Assembly: GCA_963995525.1 (NCBI GenBank)
Contig: OZ023213.1
Coordinates: 42,516,276 to 42,580,275, forward strand
Length of the DNA: 64,000 nt
Direction: 5' to 3'
From: Escarpia spicata
Taxonomy: Eukaryota > Annelida > Polychaeta > Sabellida > Siboglinidae
A program made the position numbers and the translations under genes. Under the pieces are notes generated by a model that saw only the letters and a list, made by a program, of their open reading frames with translations, did no database searches and had not been told where the DNA came from. Position 1 is the stretch's first letter. Each line of letters begins with the position of its first letter. Shown here piece after piece: positions 20,092 to 32,088 of this stretch.

Positions 20092-20704
20092 TTCCCCACC
20101 TGGCGTACTCCTTCCGTGGGCAACAATCTTGCCGGGCTTTTGCACATTCGTTATTCCGGTTTCGTCCTTGTTCCATATTCGTGCTGACGTATACGCGGGC
20201 ATCTCCAATTGTGATTTATACAGTCCGAAGAATTTGCGTATCTTTGGCCGATTGAAACCCACAGCCCGCGCAATGATGGTGCCCTGTTTGCGCCGGATTG
20301 CCAAATCTCCGTGCCGTTTGAAGAACCCGCGCAGCCAGTCGCGTCCTGCCATCTTCGTTTCGGCAGAAAAAAATGTGTTTCAGACCCAAATTCTCGGCGA
20401 GATCGTAGGCCAGGCATCTCACGTCTGCAGTCGTCAACCCATACACAAATTGTTCCATATAAGAAATGTGGTCGCTCAGAATGCTCTCAACGGGAGCAGG
20501 TAGCGCTGTATTCATCGGCCCAAGCGCAAGGGTACCTCGAGTAGCAACTCTGTTGTCACGATGTCTACGCAACGTACGTGTAGGCACGTTATACAGTCAA
20601 CTGACTGTCTTAAACGGCTGCTCCTCCAAATCTAAGGGTGCAGCTTTCAGCGTTTCATCGCCGTACGCACCCCGTTCCGTCTTTCGTTTATATGTGCGAA
20701 CCAT
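20092..20704 (-). pseudogene. Tigger/pogo-like transposase, N-terminal half
   Basis: The minus-strand start codon is at 20704-20702: MVRTYKRKTERGAYGDETL, then a stop in the first helix-turn-helix (psq-like), VPTRTLRRHRDNR, MEQFVYGLTTADVRCLAYDL, a frame change near 20,370, MAGRDWLRGFFKRHGDLAIR (CENP-B-type DNA-binding region), IIARAVGFNRPKIRKFFGLY, and IWNKDETGITNVQKP, which holds the first catalytic Asp of the DDE triad. It ends at GRSTPGGEV, where the LINE inserted. The continuation VTSGECGATIT is at 16,315 and below. It is inactivated by a stop and a shift. Confidence 0.85.
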
Positions 20705-20844
20705 ATCTGAAAAAAATTGCTCACTAAACAAGTTATCACACCACATACATGTCTGCAAATATTACGTTCGATAAGTCGTGAATGACATTCCGCACAGCTA
20801 TACAAAACAAATATATTATCGTGACCTACTCACGATTGTACATT

Positions 20845-20930
20845 ACCCATATTACGTGGGGCAAGACGTCCCCGGGGGCACGGTAGCGGAGTTTCTTGCC
20901 CCCAGCATGCATGGACATGTCAATTCCCAC
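20845..20930. other. possible Tigger terminal sequence
   Basis: cgtggggcaagacgtccccg followed by ggggcacggtagcg lies about 150 bp upstream of the transposase start and resembles the G/C-rich blocks near 11,310-11,385. It may be the subterminal inverted repeat. Ends were not resolved. Confidence 0.35.
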
Positions 20931-21167
20931 GCTAATATTAATTATCGCCCATTTTTTTTAAAATCAATGAAGCGCTATATTGCAACCAACATTTCAACTC
21001 CATACATGTACAACTAACGGAGATGTGGGTCCACCAACAAACAGACAGAGAACCGTATTGTTGCAATTGTTTTATAATATTGATAATACAATATAGAAGT
21101 GCACAACGGGACACAACACTGTGTAAGTGGTGTATTTAAGTACTTTCACAAGTTTTCTTTCCTTTTG

Positions 21168-21169
21168 CA

Positions 21170-21201
<32 letters not shown>

Positions 21202-21202
21202 G

Positions 21203-21234
<32 letters not shown>

Positions 21235-21305
21235 CATATATATATGTATATATATATATGTGTGTGTATATATATGTATATGTATATATATATGTAAATA
21301 TATGG
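21168..21305. repeat. (TA)n/(TATG)n microsatellite
   Basis: TA dinucleotides with interspersed tatg and tgtg blocks over about 135 bp. Tyr/Ile ORFs on both strands come from it. The following 21,340-21,480 holds two loose direct copies of an atttattta...tacatgta..ctttttaact sequence. Confidence 0.95.
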
Positions 21306-21738
21306 CTGTGAGTCACTTGAACCGCGAGATGCCATGATATATTTATTTATTTACTAACTTACTACATGTATGTACAGACTTTTTAACTTTCAGCTTAGTT
21401 TTTATATCATCAGCTAATTTATTTATTCATTGATTTATTATTTATTTAACTACATGTATACTTTTTAACTTTTTAGGTAATGTTTAGACGGTATTAATAT
21501 TATGTTATCAAGTTCCTTTATGTCAACAGATGTACGACTGTCTTAAAATATGTTGGCAGTTGGCCTTGGTTTAAAATTATACTAGTTTTAGCATGATGGA
21601 GGGCAGGTGAAGCAAGCGTGTATATATGTTGACGCCACAACGCCAAGAATTCCTCGTACCTTTTAAATGCTACTTGGTAATAAACTGTCTGAATCTGAAT
21701 GAATATAAACTGCAATTTATATATACTACTGGTTACAG

Positions 21739-21916
21739 AAGAAAACAAAATCTGCGAAACCGAAGCTTATGTTGCCTCCGCAGCACCATAAACGGACAGT
21801 AATAGCGACGTCGCCGCTGACAACTACGTCATCTGACGCCTCGTCTGACTTGTTCGAAGGACACGAGAAATCTTCCACTATTCGGGGTGACGTTTCTGAC
21901 TTGCGACTTGGCCAAC
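21739..21916 (+). CDS. kinase-tail exon 5
   Basis: Acceptor tactactggttacag| and donor ggccaac|gtaaga enclose 59 codons plus one base: KKTKSAKPKLMLPPQHHKR, TVIATSPLTTTSSDASSDLF, then EKSSTIRGDVSDLRLGQ. It enters in phase 0 (exon 4 leaves in phase 0) and leaves in phase 1. The sequence is basic at the start, then Ser/Thr-rich, without a known domain. The downstream frame runs into the CT-rich repeat and is not coding there. The Met at 21769 is internal to the exon. Confidence 0.65.
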
Positions 21917-21924
21917 GTAAGACG

Positions 21925-22612
21925 CTCTCCCTAACTCCCTCCCTCCCTCTCCCTACTTTCATCCCCCCTCCTCCACTCTCCCATCCCTCACTCTCTTCCC
22001 TCTCTCACTCTCTCCCGTCCCTCACTCTCTTCCCTCCCTCACTCTCTCCCCTACATCACTCTCATCCCTCCTTCACTCTCTCTACCTCCATCCCTCCCTC
22101 CTCCACTCCCTCACTCTCACCCTCCGTAACTCTCTCCCGTCCCACACTCTTTTCTCACCCTCTCCCCTCCCTCACTCTCTCCCCTCCCCCACTCTCTCTA
22201 CCTCCATCCCTCCCTCCTCCACTCCCTCACTCTCTCCCGTCCCTCACCTCTCCCCTCCCTCACTCTCTCCCGTCCCTCACTCTCTCCCCTCCCTCACCCT
22301 CTCTCCCCTCCCTCACTCTCTCTCTCCCCTCCCTCAATCTCCCCTCCCTCACTCTCTCTCCCCTCCCTCACTTGCTCTCCCCTCCCTCACTCTCACTCCC
22401 CTCCCTCACTCTCCCCCTCACTCTCTCGCCCCTCCCTCACTCTCTCTCCCCTCCCTCACCATCTCTCCCCTCCCTCACTCTCTCCCCTCCCTCCCTCTCT
22501 CTCCCCTCTCTCACTCGCTCTCCCGTCCCTCACTCTCCCTCCCCTCCCTCACTCTCTCTCCCTTCCCTCACTCTCTCTCCCCTCCCTCATTCTCTCCCCT
22601 CCCTCACATCAG
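21925..22612. repeat. CT-rich imperfect tandem repeat
   Basis: About 690 bp of cctccctcactctctcccct-type units, 14-24 bp long. It is strongly strand-asymmetric (pyrimidine on +, purine on -), so it could form triplex or other non-B DNA. The long + strand Pro/Ser/Leu ORF is an artefact. 22,613-23,420 holds no recognisable gene. Confidence 0.95.
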
Positions 22613-23450
22613 GATGTTTTAGCGGAAATTATGTCCTCGTGATATGGTATAAAGCACAATCACAATATTGTATTGTCCCTTGGAATAAAAAGTTATATCG
22701 GTTAAATAAGATAAAATAAGTTAAATACGTTACAAAAGTTAAATCATTCCACACAATACAAATCATCTCAGGTTCAGACTGGCAGAGATGGAGAGGAACG
22801 AACGACAGTTACTCATTCATTCAATCTAATTGACGAGGGAACAAATTAATTTCGAGTGCGATTCAGTTTATACTGAGGTAGCAGAAAGCGGCGGCCAGAA
22901 GGAAGCAGTTTATAGATGGAAACAGGGGATGTTCTGGATCTGAGGAGACCTTCCTTCCCTTTCTCTCTGCCCGTTTTCTACGAATAGCTGACAACATTTG
23001 AATAAAATAAAATTTGGATAAAATAAATACGTAGACACGTAACATTATTTTGTTTCTGTTCGTCGTTTGTTAGAGCAGTATCATATCAATACCAACGTGT
23101 GCTCGATCGGATTATTGATGATCATAGACCTTTAGCGACGTTGTCAATAAAGGGGTCATAACGACGTATGTTTGCCTACATATGAATTGGCAATATACCA
23201 TGGCAATATTGTAATTCTTTATGTTAGCGATGCTTGATTAATAAAAATTACCCAATCATATTTGATTTGGGGGATATCCTAAATACGATATTCTACAATA
23301 TTTTTAAATTAAACTTTGATTGTGTAGCTATGCTGGTGATATTGCAATGGTTTCAGTTTGTATGTTCTTACATCGGAGTGATTCTAGACGTATAGATAAT
23401 TATGTGATAGCACATATTGTAACGTGAGAGTTGGAATACATGCGTTGTAG

Positions 23451-23581
23451 ATCGTCATCTATCGGAAAACGAAGTAGACGACGACCGTGCCCGTCACCAT
23501 AAACGCGCTCTGTCTGTTGAGCCGGAGATACCACTGGTCGTTTCGACTGCACTTGGGTCAACTTACTTGGACATCCAAGAG
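23451..23581 (+). CDS. candidate kinase-tail exon 6
   Basis: A GC-richer open stretch on + with 43 complete codons: RHLSENEVDDDRARHHKR, ALSVEPEIPLVVSTALGS, TYLDIQE. Donor is ccaagag|gtacgc. The acceptor gcgttgtag| has a poor pyrimidine tract. It enters in phase 1 (exon 5 leaves in phase 1) and leaves in phase 0 (the exon at 32089 enters in phase 0). The charged, Ser-containing content (KRALS) resembles the other tail exons. The minus strand is also open here, so direction is uncertain. The exons on either side also join in phase without it, so it could be skipped only together with 32089. Confidence 0.4.
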
Positions 23582-23639
23582 GTACGCTTGGCCTTGTGGG
23601 CGGCCGAATCGGTTTACCGGACAAGCACCTAACTACAGA

Positions 23640-23795
23640 CGAACGCAGGTCTAGAACGCACATGGGCCCGCGCGCCTGCACGCACGCACACACACAACGG
23701 ACGCACAACGCATATACACGGAACGCGTGCATGACGCACACACACGCACGCAGGCATTCACGCAACAACAAAACACGCACGCACACACATTATCT
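23640..23795. repeat. ACGC/CACA-rich microsatellite
   Basis: Irregular cgcacgcacacacac units. They create Arg/Thr/His ORFs on + and Cys/Val ORFs on -. 23,800-24,330 after it shows no gene. Confidence 0.85.
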
Positions 23796-24329
23796 TTAAA
23801 GTTGCATAACACGTTAAGCATCAACTAATTGTTTACTAAGATAAATTAAGTATCTTCGAAAACATACAAAAAGTTAATATCCCTTGATTTCTACACAACA
23901 CCATTCCGGATTATGATTTCAAAATATTGAGTCGATAAATTGATACGCATCAGCGATCCTTAATTGTCACTTCATATAGTAAATGAGCCAAACAAGATTT
24001 GATTCTCAAATTGAGGGACTAATCCGCACTATGATTTTTAGTTACACCAATATATGAGGTGTCCGAAAATGGGTAATGGACATTTCAAAAACGTAGCTTA
24101 TTACCTTTTTCGATGCCATCTTTAAACATGGCTGTCATTTTCAAGCGGAAGTCAAGCTATTCAAAATTGATGTCCTACAGCCAAATCTAGTGATCGGATC
24201 TTAAAGTTGTATAAATAAAAGTTGTTCATAATAAAATTCCGAGTACGGCAATACTAATATAATCTTTCTATTACTGACAAAAATATAAGGGATAATGTCT
24301 AGGAAAACGCAAAAAAAATTGCATTTTTT

Positions 24330-24835
24330 CCACAATATGTTTTACTTCAGTTTTTGTAATGTTTTACTAACCTAAATGATCCACGTTTTGCTTTCTTATG
24401 AAACGCTATGCAATTGGTTATAATTAAATTGGCTATAACTACGTCTATTTTATATGTCTTCTGTACTGTTTCTATGTGTTGTCGGGACTTCAAAATATAA
24501 ACATACTCCCATCCGGTGTCTGTAAACGGGAACACTATCATACAGATTTCATTTACCTCTTACAGCAACACGGCTTGGCAGATTTGCATGAAATTTTGTA
24601 TTATGCATACGATTTATTAACCTAATAACTACTTCAGAAGCCGTGCCAATTATTAGCCTATAAATGTTATGTTTAAACGTCTGCTTTCGAATATATGAAT
24701 TCAATAAAATATGTAGATCAACTTATATGATCGGCAATTATGTATTGCTATGCATATAATATGTTTCCAAACGTGTGGCCCTAAACCATAGCCCAACAAT
24801 ACCTTTAAAATTTACTCCACAGTAATCAATGTTAA
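24330..24835. repeat. outer inverted repeat, left arm
   Basis: Reverse complement of 30,575-31,100. For example tacagatttcatttacctct at 24541 pairs with the complementary sequence ending at 30,908, and the match extends through aatgttttactaacctaaatgat and the distal cttcagaagccgtgccaa block. About 85% similar by eye. Confidence 0.85.
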
Positions 24836-24859
24836 CCGCTCTTTGCATTAGCATTTGCT

Positions 24860-26640
24860 TAGTCTAGCTGTTATAGTAGTAACCAGAAGTAACTTCAAGT
24901 TAACTAAAATATTTTCCAAGAAATCTTGTATGTAAAACTCATAGAGAATGCCTCGAATTAATTTTAGTCAGAAGTAATAATGGTATTTCGAAGTGTCAAC
25001 TAAGTATGTTACTGTTCCGCCATCTCTACACACATTTTGTCGGGTTAACAAATTGGCATTGTCAATAATACTACTTCCTTCCAGTGTACGTCATTCCTTC
25101 CAACAGCGTTGGCGTTCGACAACATCAATAGTTGTTGAAGTGCTAACCGCGTCAGTAACCTATTACTGTTACTAAAACAGACAAGAAGCAATAAATCCAG
25201 CTGTTCAAAAAATTGCTTCCAGTGTACAACGTTTGCCGGAACAGTCCGATCAGAAAATCATATATGGGATGGCTTTACAAAAAAGGATGCACACTGTGTT
25301 TTCCCATCCTCTTGGGCTGTAGCTATGGTCAGTTGTAAACATCGACGGAAGCACCAGGGATGTATAGTGGACCCAGCAGATGATGGTTCCGAACAGACGC
25401 TAAACGGAAAAATCGCCCTTTTGAAGAGTTATCTAACCTGATCTTTTAATCATCGCTGCACAAGGACAAGAACGCGATCTCACTGGTGTGATATTTGAAA
25501 ACAGTCGACCAGGTCCGCTTATCGTGCGAACCACGGATCACAGGAAGTTGTCACATTCAAGAAAATAAGACCAGGCCATACAAACAATGGAGACGTTTGT
25601 TGGTATGTGGTCAAACAAAAAAGCTCACCAAGCTTTTAGCGGAATCATGCAAAGAGGAATCGAAAGGGGGAAGCTGTGTAGTCGAATAATTTTAATTACA
25701 TGTGAAGAAGAATGCTTCAAACATACGAGAAAGGCATGCAAAAGTCCAGCCCGTCAGATGCAGCCTCGGACCCTGAGGTTCGTTTGTTTCTACATGCACT
25801 ATAATATGCTGCAGTGAATTATCAGTCGTTTGTTCTTCCTGTATTTGTATATCGTTGTTTCTTCTGTAATTTTGATCCAATGCAATTTGGCCGAATGGGT
25901 TGCCTCGTGTGAATTATATGGAAAACTAACCTAGTAGGAAATGTTGGTCATTAGTACATAATACTCATGCAGATTCCTTGAGTAGTTCACATTGTCCAAA
26001 GCGAGGCACCAGAGAGTCTTGTTTTGTGACGTGGTGGTTGTATGAATACTCTGCAGTGTGTGGAAAGTATTGTTAAACTGGGGACAATCGTCAGGATGAT
26101 CCAACTCCATTCATTCCTGGAATCCATTCCATGCGAATCACATCGAAGCTTCATATGGAAATTGTCCATCATGAGAACAAATCTACATTACTGGAAGTGG
26201 AACGTAATTACTGTCTTTACTTGATAGTTTGTCAATGCACAGAGCTGTGTCAAATTCTTCCAGAGCCAAATAAGAGCACCCATACCCGAGAAGCTTCAGG
26301 ATTTCGATTACCCCAATCTTACCTGTGAAACTGTTGATAATTCACAAAAGTAACACGTGTTTAGATGTTTCAAGAGCACCATTAGTCACAGCTGTAATAA
26401 CATCCTGGCCATGCCAACCTATTAACGGGAGCAGAAGCGCCCTCACTTGCACAGAGGAAAACACAAAGAAATGTATGTAGAGATGGCGGAACAGTAACAT
26501 CTTTTGTTTGTCAGTTCGAAGTAACATTATCACTGCTTCAAAGTAATTCGAGGCATTCTCTCTGTATTTGACATACACCTTTTTCGTGGAATATTTTAAT
26601 TAACTAGAAGTTATGCCTAGTTACATAGTGTAACAGCTGG
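24860..26640. mobile_element. inverted-repeat element nested in the left arm
   Basis: 24,880-25,055 is the reverse complement of about 26,440-26,625. Landmarks include gagaatgcctcgaatta and actgttccgccatctctaca, which pairs with tgtagagatggcggaacagt at 26,477. The interior (25.2-26.3 kb) has no intact ORF. The main arm pairing is displaced by about 1.9 kb across this interval, as expected if this segment inserted into the left arm of the larger inverted repeat. Confidence 0.65.
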
Positions 26641-26929
26641 GCGGAAGCACATGCTAAAATGACAGTTAACACAATGCATCGTTACATAAAAACCCTAAGG
26701 CGCAAATAGGTATCTACTAATTGTTCGTTCAAAATAAAGAAAATCCGCGATAATATGAAATTCACGTCCATCGATAGACCCTAGTCGTGGTAGTGTAGAA
26801 TTGTCAAATACTGTTCGTATTGCTATGTTACTGGCATATTGTGCCAGCGTCTATTTCATGACGCCAAGTCCATTACGCAGGGACTGTTTCCCCAAATATT
26901 TTCCGCCGGCATGTTACGTATTACACGCA

Positions 26930-27900
26930 CATTACGTTTTACGTTCTAGTCCGACAGTCAAACGCCCTTTTGAAGGTGAACCGTGCATTAGGGTCCGCAC
27001 GATGTTTTCTTGCATTTTTGTGACCTTCTAACCTTTTAGGTGAATAATCCGACGGGTACCACTCAGGTACCCATGAGCGTTTTTGCATAAACTCATTAAT
27101 ATGCAAATTAGTCATCGCCTTTAAAATATATACTACTTTTCGGAATATCTTGAATTGTAAACATCCAAACAATCAAAATGATGTGTCCAAACGCATGTTT
27201 GCAGGGTATCTGGGTATGATTATGTCAGTGAACAAATCGTAGTATGCAAATTTGTCGCATGGATATGCAAAGTAGCTCTGACCAATATAATTTCATGATA
27301 TTCGTTTATATCTCCTCAATAGGCGAGCGATAGGCACTACTTAATGGACATACTTAAATGCCCCACTCCCCATACAAAAACCCAAATTGTATACCATAGA
27401 CAGAACTAGCGTGACTCCAAGGACAAAAATGGTCACCGTCAAATGATAATACTTCAAAATTGTTCGTTTCCGCAAACGTATTATAATTACAATGGTTGCA
27501 TATCTACTTTTATTAATAATAAAATAGCCATGCCATATATTTTTGGAAAGCTTATTGTCTCCCGGTCAAAACAAGTTACGATATGGAGCTGTTACACTGT
27601 ATAGTAAGTGTGAAGCTAAGGTCAAACAAGGTCACCATGAAATAATGAATATCCGAACTTTTGCAATACCGCGAACATTATTAGGTTACAATAACTCTGT
27701 ATCGACTTCATTTCCATGGACATGTTACATACATCGCGAAAGAACAATTTCTTCCCATCTTATGAGAAATCACTTGGAGATTTCCGTTGATGGAGTTTTG
27801 TGGAGCGGCGACCAAACAGTGTCACCGTCAAGCGATAAATGTTCGAAATTGCACCATCCCGCAAACGTTATACTGTAACTATAGTGGCGTATAGCCTATC
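26930..27900. repeat. inner inverted repeat, left arm
   Basis: Pairs with about 29,500-30,450 in reverse complement. atgcaaatta at 27101 pairs with taatttgcat ending at 30,283. Further pairs lie around 27,300 with 30,060 and 27,550 with 29,780. Confidence 0.85.
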
Positions 27901-28285
27901 TACGTTACCTACTTACTCATGACCATGTGATATACATATTGTTAGCCTACTGTCTCCTCTAAAATCAGGATATCACGGGGAGCTATCAGGTGGTGCAGTA
28001 AGTGTGAAGTGAAGGTCAAGCAAGGTCATCACCAAGTGATGAGTGTTCAAAACTGCGGCATTCCGCAAATGTTGTACAATTGCAATGTTTGCATAATTAT
28101 CTATTTTGTTTACCTACACTGGGCCATGTTATACACCTATGCGTATTGTATCCCCGTCAAAATGATTGGCATGAAATTGTAAAGTGGTTGTCAAACTGTG
28201 GAGTGAAGGTTGAACAAGGTCACCATCAAAAGGTACATGCATTTTTGAAATTGTGCCATTCCGCAGATTGTATTTGATGTTATTC
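27400..28285. repeat. tandem repeat of ~198 bp, five copies
   Basis: The landmark ccgca (or ccgcg) followed by aacgt/aacat/aatgt occurs at 27470, 27669, 27859, 28063 and 28261, spacing 190-204 bp. Each unit also carries a gtgaag..aaggtcaa.caaggtcac block and a tattgt.tcc.c..tcaaaa block. Units differ by 20-30%. At least two more units occur inverted in the right arm at 29.5-29.95 kb. Confidence 0.8.
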
Positions 28286-29490
28286 TTCTACGGCATTTTT
28301 GCATCACCCATGGGATGAGAAAATAGATGATGGTGGATGCCACCCTCAATTTTGAATTTGAATGTCATTTTGAGGGTCACAAACTCAATCTTTTGTCAAA
28401 ATATTTGTATTAATTAATTGATATGTTCTTGTGCATATGACAACCTCTCCACGTCCTATGTCCACCCCCAGCCATCTGGAGGGGGCATCTGCTGATGAAC
28501 CAGTTGACTGGTCAACCAAATAATTTAAGCTTGTTACGCTATGCGCTCTGAATACTGCTAAAGATCAACCGGGGTTATTGGAATATCTTAGTGATATTAT
28601 TCCTTTGACAGAATATCTTTTTCATTGCTTCGATAACGGACACCACGCACGCTGCAACTCTCTTTACAGAAGGCAATGGTGATGCGTTCCAGGAGTTGAA
28701 GTGTCACGAATCCAGATCCAAAAGGATGTGTGAATGCTGTGGTTCCTTCGTGGTATGGAATTTGAGTTTCCCATGCTGTTGACAACTGGCAATGACGTGA
28801 CAGGTCTTTTCCCAGAGCATGAAGGATGCCGTTGCCATTATGATGAATAACGTTATTGTCTGTCCATAGCCTATCCAAATGTATGCAGCTGAATAAAAAC
28901 TTGACAGACTCATAACTCCTAACGATCGGAAACACATTACAAATCACGCATGGCTTTGATCCCTTTTCCACAAATCTCAAGGCTCAACAGTTGCGTGCCA
29001 GGTTCTTCAAGGTCTTACTAGATGTAGCATGTCATAGTTGCACCGAGTGACGACAGCTGAGGTGTCTGAATGGTCAAACACTTCCTTTCAAACTAGATAG
29101 TGGGGCTTTGCAACCTTGCTGGAGAGAAATGCAAATAGCTCCTGTATGTTGGTAACATCGCGATGGAAGTATTTCCAGTTTATTGGCACATTGTTGTCCG
29201 ATGTTACTTTCCTCAGAATCCCGTTACCACGCATCTCTCTTGTGGATTATTTAATCCTGCTGGCAAGGTACGAATCCCGGTCGACGCCAATACTGATGGA
29301 GTTATTTAAGTGCTTTATGATGTGCGGAACGAAAATGTCTGCATACTCATACATGGTATCCCGTATTTACGGGCAGCTAGTAGGACTTCCATAGGTATGT
29401 GACGTGGATATGACCAGATAGGTAACGTATATAAGCCACCATTGGTTTTATATAACGTTTACGGGATGGCGTAATTTTAATTAATTGACG
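28286..29490. other. spacer between inverted arms, no recognised gene
   Basis: A minus-strand open stretch at 28,597-28,980 (GSGFVTLQLLERITIAF and others) and a + strand one at 29,116-29,394 are of moderate length but match nothing I know. They could be relics of the protein once carried by the inverted-repeat element. Confidence 0.4.
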
Positions 29491-29499
29491 GTAATACTG

Positions 29500-30450
29500 T
29501 TTCATCGTTGCTCCACACAAACTTCATCAACTAACACCTCCAAATCATATTACATTTTGACGAGAAGAAATTGTTCTTTCACAATGTGTATAACATGTCC
29601 ACAGAAACGAAGCAGATACAGAGTTATTGTAACTTAATGAAGTATGCCATATTGCAGAAGTTCATAATATTACTAATAATATATTCATAATTTTACGGTG
29701 ACTTTGTTTGACCTTAGCTCCACACTTACTATTCCGGGTAACAGCTCCATGTCGTATCTCATTGAGACGGGGAGACAATAAGCTTTCCAAAAATATATGA
29801 CATACCCATTTGTTTTTAAATAAAAATATATGTAATCATTGTAATTGTAATACGGAAGCGCGCAATTTCGAAAATTTCTCATTTGACAGTGGCTTTGTTT
29901 GACCTTGGTGTCACGCTTACGGCATCACTTGTCAGTTCTAAGACAGACCTCGTTGTGATGGTGATATGTTGGGCTTTCAAATGCTATACTATTCGGCCGT
30001 TTTGTACGTACGGGGAGGGGGGCATTTAAGTTGGTGCGTTAAGCAGTACCTACCGCTTGCCTATTGAGGAGATACACACGAAAAGCGTGAGGTTGTATTG
30101 ATCAGAGCTAATTTGCATATTCATGTGACAAATTTGCATACCATGATTTGTTCACTGACGTAATGATAACAAGAGACCATGAAAACATTCGCTTGGACAA
30201 CTTATTTTGATTGGTTTTGGTGTTTACTATTTGATATACTCAGCAAAACAGTATTTATTGTAATGGCGATGACTAATTTGCATATTAATGAGTTTATACA
30301 AAAATACTCAATGGTGCCCAGTTGGCACCCGTCGGATTATTGACCTAGAGGTGTAGAAGGTCACGAAAATGAAAAAAAAACATCGTGCGGGCCCTAATGC
30401 ACGCTTCACTGGGTAACGCCTGGACTATTCCGCACAACTGATTTACCCCA
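29500..30450. repeat. inner inverted repeat, right arm
   Basis: Reverse complement of 26,930-27,900, including cccgtcggattatt, cgtgcgggccctaatgcacg and gtttgaccttagctccacac blocks. Confidence 0.85.
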
Positions 30451-30574
30451 TAAAAGGTTAGAAACTTGAGATATATATTTAGTATTTTGAAAAGATATGG
30501 GTCTCACGTCTTATTCTAGGGATCGTACACTAATCCCTGAAAGTTTAGCGCTCGAGGTTCAAGCCAACTAAGAA

Positions 30575-31100
30575 GAAAATGTTAACCTACTGGGCAATGG
30601 TCTACGGTCAAACGTTTGAAAACAGATTATGTGCATCGCAATACGTAAATGCCGATCATAGAGCTTGATTTATATACTTTATTGAATTATATATTCGAAG
30701 GCAGACGGTTATGCATACTATTTATATGCTACTGGTTGGCACGGCTTCTGGAGTAGTTATTAGATTAACAAATCGTACGCATAATTCATGTGTTCTGTTT
30801 TTGATATCATAGATGCGTAGTACATAGGGACTATATGTTTAATTATTCACACAAATGTCATGCAGATCTGCCAGGCCATTTTGCTGTAAGAGGTAAATGA
30901 AATCTGTATGATAGTGTTCCCGTTTGCAGACACCGGATGGGGGTTACGTTTATATTTTGATGTGCCGACAAGACATAGAAACAGTACAAAAGACATCTAA
31001 AATAGACATAATTATAGCCAATTGAATTACAGCCAATTGCATAGAGTTTCATAAGAAAGTAAAACATGGGTCATTTAGGTTATTAAAACATTACAAAATA
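30575..31100. repeat. outer inverted repeat, right arm
   Basis: Reverse complement of 24,330-24,835. With the inner arms it forms a stem-loop layout of nearly 7 kb. Confidence 0.85.
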
Positions 31101-32088
31101 TGAAGTAAAAATATGTGTGCGTGTGTATATATGTACGTATGTAAATATTGTAATGATTATAATTAGTATTCGTTATTTATAAATAATTATATGAAAAAAA
31201 AAATTCGTCTGTATTAATAGTTTGTATTGTTTTTCTTTGTTATTATTATACCACAATGTTAATCGATTTATATTATACTTGCACACGCACACGCACAAGC
31301 ACACGCACACGTACACATTCTAGTATTAATTTGATCGTACATGCATAAAAACGAGTAGTTTTTAAAATGCACATTTCATGTGTATTTTTTTCAAGCGTAT
31401 GTTTGTGGATATCTTAACGTTTTCCTCCCGGATGGCTTGCACCTCGGGCGCCAATTTTTCGTTAATAATCTATGACTTTACCAATCACGTTACTAATGTT
31501 ACTAATGCTACTTATTTATGGTAATGTACTAACTGTCAGTTTACCATTATCAGTGGTTGGCAGCGACTAGTGATTCAAGTTATATTGTTTCTGTTATAAC
31601 ATTATATACCAATACCTACTAGTAACTGCCTTTGCTCTGCAGCCAACCAGGAATTGTATAGATAGTATACGCTTAGTCTTTCATTTATCTTTTGTGTTAT
31701 ACAATTTCGAAATAAAACACCTTACTTCACCTTTTTCTTACGTTACTCCACGAATGAAACGTGTCGTCTTTATGTATTTCGAAATTCCCCATTGCTGTTG
31801 GAAATGTTTCGCCGTTGCGCCGCCTATTACTGAAAGGGGGGCAGAAGATCATATGTCTGCCCTCCAATTGCACACACCTTTTATAGTCTACAAAAATACA
31901 CATTAATCGTCTCGCTCGCCACAAACAAAAACATTCACGCTCACATTTAATGGGGGGGGGGGGGATCCGCGGAAAAAATCAAGGGGGCAGCTACCCCTGC
32001 CAGCCCGTTCCCGCGCCTGTGTATGTATATATGTATATATATATATATATAATATATATAATGCTGCATGAACTTAAACCTTCCTCAG
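31101..32088. other. AT-rich intron with simple repeats
   Basis: It contains a cacacgcac run at 31,284-31,318, a run of G at 31,951-31,964 and a TA run at 32,030-32,060. No gene is seen; open stretches at 31,694-31,924 appear incidental. Confidence 0.7.

Noticed and set aside
21072..21335. Tyr/Ile-rich ORFs on both strands
   Set aside because: Product of the TA microsatellite.
21769..22719. 316-codon + ORF starting inside exon 5
   Set aside because: Beyond 21,916 it is only the CT-rich simple repeat; a consensus donor ends the coding part.
23400..23786. 128-codon minus-strand ORF
   Set aside because: Half of it is ACGC microsatellite. The other half could be coding but lacks matching splice phase; kept only as a question in the findings.
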